From the NCBI GenBank assembly GCA_000711775.1, contig ARYC01000442.1, forward strand, positions 1-64,000: a stretch of DNA of 64,000 nt. Direction: 5' to 3'. Each line of letters starts with the position of its first letter. The stretch's first letter is position 1. Both the position numbers and the translations under genes were made by a program. Positions 57,985-64,000 of this stretch are shown in pieces. Under the pieces are notes generated by a model, which saw nothing but the letters and a program-made list of their open reading frames with translations, was not told the origin of the DNA and made no database searches. The stretch is from Oxytricha trifallax (taxonomy: Eukaryota; Ciliophora; Spirotrichea; Sporadotrichida; Oxytrichidae).

Positions 57985-58205
57985 TTAAGATTAATAAGAC
58001 GATGGTGGAGCAGTTAAACTCACATCAAATGTAAGTTACATAAAGCTTATTTAAACTTTTTAATTTTTAGAGATCCTACATGGTTGAGTAGATGTTGACT
58101 TGTAAGGAGACTTCGCTGACAGATCTCAAGAGGACACTTAAAATATTTCTGGCATACAGATGGAAATATTTATGAGGGTTAATGGAACGATGACTATGCT
58201 GTTTG
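57985..58205 (+). CDS. candidate MDS with small intron and MORN-like motif
   Basis: DGGAVKLTSN, then a 40-base intron-like segment 58031-58070 (GTAAGTTAC...ATTTTTAG), then RSYMVEQMLTCKETSLTDL. In another frame TDGNIYEGQWNDDYAV at about 58159 matches the MORN repeat pattern (DG..YEGQW), found in membrane-linked and cytoskeletal proteins. The frame switch may be an eliminated sequence junction. Short, so uncertain. Confidence 0.45.
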
Positions 58206-58209
58206 AGTT

Positions 58210-59695
58210 ATTTTATTTTCATATTTTTATTATACAAGCATTCAAATTAATCTTAATTATATTCTTATTATCTTATATTTTTCTTTTTATTTATCATAAT
58301 TAACTCTATTGGAGTATTAATTACTTATCAATTAATAAGTTTCGCTTAATTAGATTATAATTATTAATAATAAAATCTACTACTGACTATTCATTTAATA
58401 CTTGTAACTATACAGAATTTGCTCTCATATAAAAAATTGCTAATTTCAAGTGATGAAGCTTTGCTATGTTTCATTTTCATTATATGAACAAAAGAAAGTT
58501 TTTGAAATGTTAGGATTTATAAAATAAATTCCCAAGTATATTAAGAAAATAATCAAAATTGAAATGTAGCAAGATAATCATTTGAAAAGGCTAAAACAAT
58601 TTTGATAGCTCCAGATTGATTAATGCCAGTTTTGTTTATAATGAACTTAAAAAAAGAAAATAATATAATTTAAGCTAACAATTTGTTATGTACAATATAT
58701 TCTTCTCTATTTAAAATAGAATTAAAAAAATTGATTATAATATTTATTTATTGGCAAGAACTGTTAATATTTTAATTGAGTTATATGGATATTTCATTAA
58801 TATTATGAATAAAAGCAAAATAAATTTAATAATAAAGTATAAATATTTTGCTGCATTATTTATTAAAAATACCCTGATTATACCAATACTTTTTATATAA
58901 CCAGTCAAAAATTATGAGACTTTTATCTTATTTTTAAGTTTATTTATCAATTGAAGAAATTCAATTCGATCACTCTTGTAGTTTATACTGAACTGATTGC
59001 ATAATAAATAAAAGAATATTGTTTTTTTATATCATTATAAATCCAGGAGTTAAAATGAATATAATCTTTTTTATATAATGAAGTATGATAAACATTGAAT
59101 TTAAAGCTTAAATTAAATCATGAGAATGTCACGGAGATCTATGGAGGCTGACATGGAATCAATTTGATCATTTAATTTATGATCTCTTGGCGATATTATA
59201 TCAAATGAACAGAACTTTTAGAGTAATTATAAATATTTTTTAAGTTTACATTTTTTATTTTCTTATTTCTTACCTTTTATTTTTAACTTCAATTTTAGAT
59301 GCTTCTAGCATTATTTATATGAATATCTTATATTTGTACGTTTTATTTTGAAATAATTTAATATAATTAGATATAATATAATATGAGAAGATTTGACACA
59401 GTCTGAAACGTAATTCATTTTAATTTATGTTAGAGAAAAATGACGTTATTCTTAAATGGTCATAACACAGAAGTGAACTTAGAAGATTTAATAAATATTG
59501 AATATGATGAAATCTTCATAACATTTTTAAATCTTTTTTAGTAATGTTTTAATGAATTTTGCCTGATCATATAAAGAAATTCGTGATGAGATAAGTATTC
59601 GATGATAACACATTAATTTGATAATGAATTATTGCACTTTAATATTATTTTTATTAAATAGTGAAACAATTTAATTTGTATAAGATTATTGGAAT
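58210..59695. other. AT-rich stretch without a supported gene
   Basis: Nothing recognised. Confidence 0.45.
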
Positions 59696-59699
59696 TTTT

Positions 59700-60150
59700 A
59701 AATGTTATATGTTAGGATATTTTAAGAAAGATCAATTGCATGGCAGATATTATTTTTCAGAATCATAAAATCGTTTTAGCATTCATCAATGAAATGTGGT
59801 ACTTGCTAAAGCTTTACCAGCTAAGTTACTTATAAAAATTGAAGTTTGTAAGAAAATATAATTTTATAAAGTAATAACGAGAATATGAATTAAATTTAAA
59901 TATTCAATCGTTGTTAAAATGAACCAACCTGCAAATATTACATTTGAACATTTTTTTGAATGTAATGAATATAAATACTTTCCTTTAATGCAGTAAACAT
60001 CATAACAGTTGAAATGAATATCATTTTAAATAGCGAGATGTCTAAAAAGATAAATATAATTATAGTAGATGATCATGTTTACAAGTTATACCCTTAATAT
60101 ATCTAATTAAGAAAGATTAGTACCTTTTACTCTGCAATGATTCACTTATT
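59700..60150 (+). pseudogene. TBE 57-kDa gene fragment
   Basis: KCGTCQSFTSQVTYKN at about 59796 matches the second finger, MNQPANITF at about 59920 matches MNQPANELY of the TBE at 2737, and MSKKINIIIVDDHVYKLYP at about 60040 matches MPNKAKLIVVDEYAYKVYP. Many TGAs and indels. No terminal repeat found nearby. Confidence 0.75.
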
Positions 60151-60353
60151 TAACCCCAAATGACAAACTTTTGTAAAAGAAGCCATTAAACTTAAATCTG
60201 GTGATAAAAGAGGTTTTTAATATTACAAATTTTCATAATCTTCCCTTTTAGAATAAATATTTTGCTGTCATGACTCCGAAATCATCTTTAAACATAATAA
60301 CAATCATAATAATTAATAATAAAATTTTTATAATTTAAAAGTATCTGCTGTTT

Positions 60354-60971
60354 GAAGATAAAACTCAATTAGTGTGAACTAATAGGCTATTAATACCAAA
60401 GAATCGCCCTTCTTCTTTGCTCTTGGTAAGAATAAAAGCGACTCTGAGAAGCTTAAAATGGTCAAGATATTTGAAGAAAGAAATGATTTAAACATAAATT
60501 CAATCAATAGTGACAACAAGTGCGCTTTTGAAGCTCAAAAGAATTAGTTTGGAGCAGATGAAGCAGCAAATTTAGTTGAAAAGGCTTAACTGATAAGACA
60601 AAACAATGAAAATAGAACTAAAGAGAATGTCTTACTCACAAGTAAATTCTTCCTATACATACCTCACAGATTTATCAAACATATAATTAGATCAGCTTTT
60701 AAACAAATAAACTTAATAGCAGTCAAAAGAATAGATAATAGAGTCACACATCTTCAGATATTCAGAAGAATTTGGCTACAGACTAGAGCTATAAAATCAA
60801 TTAAAATTGAGCAAGTAACTATAGGAACAGCTGAAGAATTTGCAGGGATTACCAATTATAGGCCCTTATAAATTTATTGATGGAGAAGGGTTGAAGAAGT
60901 AACTTGATAAAAAGCTTATGGAATTTAAAGTTATGGGACTCATTCAAAACATTAGAGATGCCTTTAACTGA
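60354..60971 (+). CDS. unknown basic helical protein, open for about 175 codons
   Basis: KESPFFFALGKNKSDSEKL, IFEERNDLNINSINSDN, KENVLLTSKFFLYIPHRFI and QIFRRIWLQTRAIKSIKIEQ, then a frame change near 60865 and FIDGEGLKKQLDKKLMEFK to TGA 60969-60971. No ATG at the start of the frame (preceded by TGA near 60353). It follows a dead TBE fragment but does not match any TBE gene. MDS or germline gene fragment. Confidence 0.45.
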
Positions 60972-61144
60972 TTTAATAAAATTTATTGTTATTTTCCAAA
61001 GATTTATTTTATAAACCATATATTTTTAAAATATTATTAGATATTCTATAATTAAAAATAAAAATGTTATATATAATTTTACAATTGAAGTTGTTAGTGA
61101 AGGTAATATTCATTTATGGCTATTGCATTCTTTATTTATTAGAT

Positions 61145-64000
61145 TCATTTTGAAATTTACTTATTTTTTGAAATCGGCTGTAACGAGCAGCTAATTAATT
61201 GAGTTATACATTTAACTATCATTATCAATGAATTAGGTTACAATACTTTAGTAATTTTTATATTTAATTTAAAAGTTTTGGCAAATATTACCCAAATTAA
61301 CCCCTAATGATTGAGATTTAATAACTTATTCTAAATTAAATAATAAATATTTTTTTCATTCTTTTTTGTGATTCTTAAGCTCGCATGTTACTCCTACCTC
61401 TTCATTTTACGCACTATTATAGAAAAACCTTCTATATTCATATTTTACATTTGTATCTGGAGAGGTATGTAGTGCGAATGTTTTTTAAACCTTTTTTTTG
61501 CCAGAATGTGATTTTGAACTTTAGCCAACTCTGCAGAATTTAAGTAGGAAGTTTATCTTTGTAGTGCTCTGTTAGTTTTAATGCCTGATAAATGATTACC
61601 GAAGATTTGTGATTTAGGTAAAGGGCATTATTTTAAGCTGCTGCATAATTCCAAATTTACTTATGGATTTCGATTGGATTACTTTTTACTTGAACTTGTC
61701 TGCATCTTTTTACTGGATTACAGTCTAGATGAGTTTAGCGTTTGTACTTGGCTCCGTATTTCTGAAAGTTATTGGTAAACCTGAATTATTTTCAAATTAT
61801 AAGTTTGATTTTAGGTTTATACAAGAGAGTATCTTAATAACTTGGTTTTAGCTATTAAGCGAGTATAATTAAAATGGGGAGACAGTTAAAATTAAATCAA
61901 AAAAGAGATTAAATAAAATTATGATCATCTCAATATAGATGAGTTAAGATGCAACAGTCACTAGTTTGAATTATATTTGAGTAGATCCTTATTTAAATTT
62001 AATTAACTAATCAACTAACTAAAAATGGAATTTTAGCTTTTTTATCATCTTTTCTGATTTTTTTTATTTTTGTTCATCGATCAAGTAGATGCTGTAGCTG
62101 ATCTTCAAGTTTTTTCATAATTTTCATAGATATCTTCAGGGTATCTTCAGGATATCTTCCTCAAAAATTTAAAATGTGGAGAGTGTGGAGAGTATGGAGA
62201 GTGTGGAGCCCAATATTGACATTAATAGTAGTAATAGCACTAATAATCTCAAAATCAAGCATTATTATGAGTCTGGTTGAAATTATAGAGAATTTCAAAA
62301 TTTAAGATCACTGATTTTTTCTTAGTTTTCATCAACATCATCTTCATCATCATCTTCAACATTAGGTATCACATTTATGAATTTTAGAAAAACAAGATGT
62401 TTTTGAAAAAATCCCAGACTCATAATAATGCTTGATTTTGAGAATATTAGTGCTATTACTACTATTATTGACAATATTGAGCTCCACACTCTCCATACTC
62501 TCTACATTTTAAAATTTATTAAGGAAGATATCCTGAAGATACCCTGAAGATATCTATGAAAATTATGAAAAAACTTGAAGATCAGCTACAGCATCTACTT
62601 GATCGATGAACAAAAATAAAAAAAATCAGAAAAGATGATAAAAAAGCAAAAATTCCATTTTTAGTTAGTTGATTAGTTAATTAAATTTAAATAAGGATCT
62701 ACTCAAATATAATTCAAACTAGTGACTGTTGCATCTTAACTCATCTATATTGAGATGATCATAATTTTATTTAATCTCTTTTTTGATTTAATTTTAACTG
62801 TCTCCCCATTTTAATTATACTCGCTTAATAATAGTTATATGACTAACATAGTGAGTTAATCTCTTTCAAGAATACCCTTTCTTATTACTTCTTTTTTAAT
62901 AAGATGAATGTTTTTCATTAGAGTTTATGTCAAAGGTTCTAAATGGATTATTTATATTTTACAATATTAGAAGGACCTTGTATATTTTTTTACTGAGAAA
63001 TTGATGTTCCCTAAATCTGCATACAGTTTCTAGTTTTTCTAAAAATATTTTATTGTTGCTGCTATTCGTTATTTTATAATTGTTCATTTTTAAGTTATTA
63101 AAATTGATATGAGCTGAAAGTAATCTGTAGATGTGGGTTTTTAGTAGATTTTATTTAAGCAGAATTATGATCCTGTGATTAATTGTTTTCTTGCATTTTA
63201 AAGAATGGAGTTTTTAAGTCTAATAATAAATTATTTTCAAGTTTTGGTACAGGTTCAGATTACTCAGTTTAAATAGTGTTTTAGATTGTACCTGCTTTTG
63301 TAGTGGTAAAAATATTGGTATAGTTTTATATTGTGCTCATATTTATTAAGTTTATCATAGTTTTCTGAAAAGTAATCTTAGATAGAGAAATTTTCCTTTA
63401 AAATTATGTCATATTTTATTGAATATCATAATGAATAGTAGTTAAATTCAAATTACTGCTCTGTTGCTTACTATATCTTCTAGGTCTACATTGATTAACT
63501 TTTTAAGTTAATGCATTTTATCTAAGTTATCCACTTTTTTACTATCAAAGTTCTTTTTATCAACTTAACTCTCAATTTACTAAATAAAATTACTGAGATG
63601 TAAATGCTTTTGATTTTACTAATTAATTAAAGGATGTGCTTTAATTTAGATTTAAGAATTTTGCTTGATTATTTATGAATCAGTATTATTTACTTTTTAG
63701 TTTTGTGAAGGATTTCTGTTTTCAGATCCATACCTAAACACAGCAGCACTCTTGACTTTGATTATTTTTTCGCCCATTTTACCAGTGTTAATTTTAACCT
63801 TCTTTACTATGAAATCATCTCCATTTTAATTATTACTTATTTTTATTGTTACTGGCTTCAAATTTTGATTGCCCAAACTTTATTTATTTTATTTCATTAT
63901 ATTCTTTTGGCAAGTTATAAAGTTTTAGATCCTTATATATTTTTCTACATCCTAAATTAAATGATATAAATTAGTCATGCTGAGATCATACAAATTATTT
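61145..64000 (-). CDS. long Asn/Gln/Lys-rich protein gene interrupted by a foldback element
   Basis: Enters from beyond 64000. Pieces include LGCRKIYKDLKLYNLPKEYN (63.95 kb), KKVKINTGKMGEKIIKVKS (63.8 kb), KKVDNLDKMHQLKKLINVD, SEPVPKLENNLLLDLKTPFF (63.25 kb), NNEQQQQQNIFRKTRNC and ERDQLTMLVIQLL. After the insertion come AKTKLLRYSLVQTQNQTYN, LPKSQIFGNHLSGIKTNRA and AELAKVQNHILAKKRFKKH, open to TGA 61145-61147. Frame changes near 63850, 63460, 62930 and 62880 could be introns, small eliminated sequences or decay. Poly-Q/N stretches give no domain clue. Probably macronuclear-destined or a germline gene. Confidence 0.5.
61855..62828. mobile_element. 974-bp foldback element with TA flanks, inside a gene
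   Basis: Ends TTAAGCGAGTATAATTAAAA and its complement; arms of about 405 bases, nearly identical; loop of about 160. Flanked by TA at 61853-61854 and 62829-62830. The arms include GATATCTTCAGGGTATCTTC-type repeats. No ORF of its own. TA duplication fits Tc1/mariner-IS630 integration or TA-bounded internal eliminated sequences (established knowledge). Confidence 0.85.

Overview
The window looks like germline (micronuclear) DNA of a stichotrich ciliate close to Oxytricha or Stylonychia. Three things support this. TAA and TAG are read as glutamine in every recognisable protein, leaving TGA as the only stop. Two transposons end in C4A4/G4T4 telomere-like repeats inside 77-bp inverted repeats, the hallmark of Telomere-Bearing Elements (TBEs). 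The rest is very AT-rich DNA with short coding islands, as expected for macronuclear-destined segments (MDSs) among internally eliminated sequence. No rRNA, tRNA or CRISPR was recognised.

Layout: 1-3753 is a TBE cut by the window start. 5976-6305 is an MDS-like island. 7209-10455 is an old TBE split by a 1.7-kb foldback that holds a smaller C4A4-ended inverted repeat. 10.5-11.6 kb is a GC-richer island. 11.8-12.9 kb is a dispersed repeat. 12952-17006 is a divergent TBE relative with its own inverted repeats and open transposase and 22-kDa genes. 17.1-22 kb holds a coiled-coil gene, a 22-kDa relative and a decayed IS630-type transposase. 23.6-25.0 kb is a decayed TBE end. 26.97-35.40 kb is a plus-strand cluster of unrecognised ORFs around an IS630-type transposase and a chromodomain protein, the best candidate here for an undescribed multigene element. 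35.7-46 kb has coding islands among foldback elements. 50969-55040 is a complete TBE with an AAT target duplication. 55-61 kb has coding islands and a TBE fragment. 61.1-64 kb is a minus-strand Asn/Gln/Lys-rich gene interrupted by a TA-flanked foldback.

How it fits together: TBE-type elements carry a DDE transposase (42 kDa), a 22-kDa protein of unknown role and a zinc-finger/kinase protein (57 kDa), in the order 42(+)-22(-)-57(+) or its mirror. Comparing the copies inside the window reveals a small intron at one conserved place in the 22-kDa gene. Five foldback elements with G-run ends are each flanked by a perfect 8-bp target duplication, so they form one non-autonomous family or a set using the same integration chemistry.

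Limits: with only one stop codon and high AT, ORFs of 60-140 codons arise by chance. Coding islands without homologs are given low confidence, and similarities were judged by eye.
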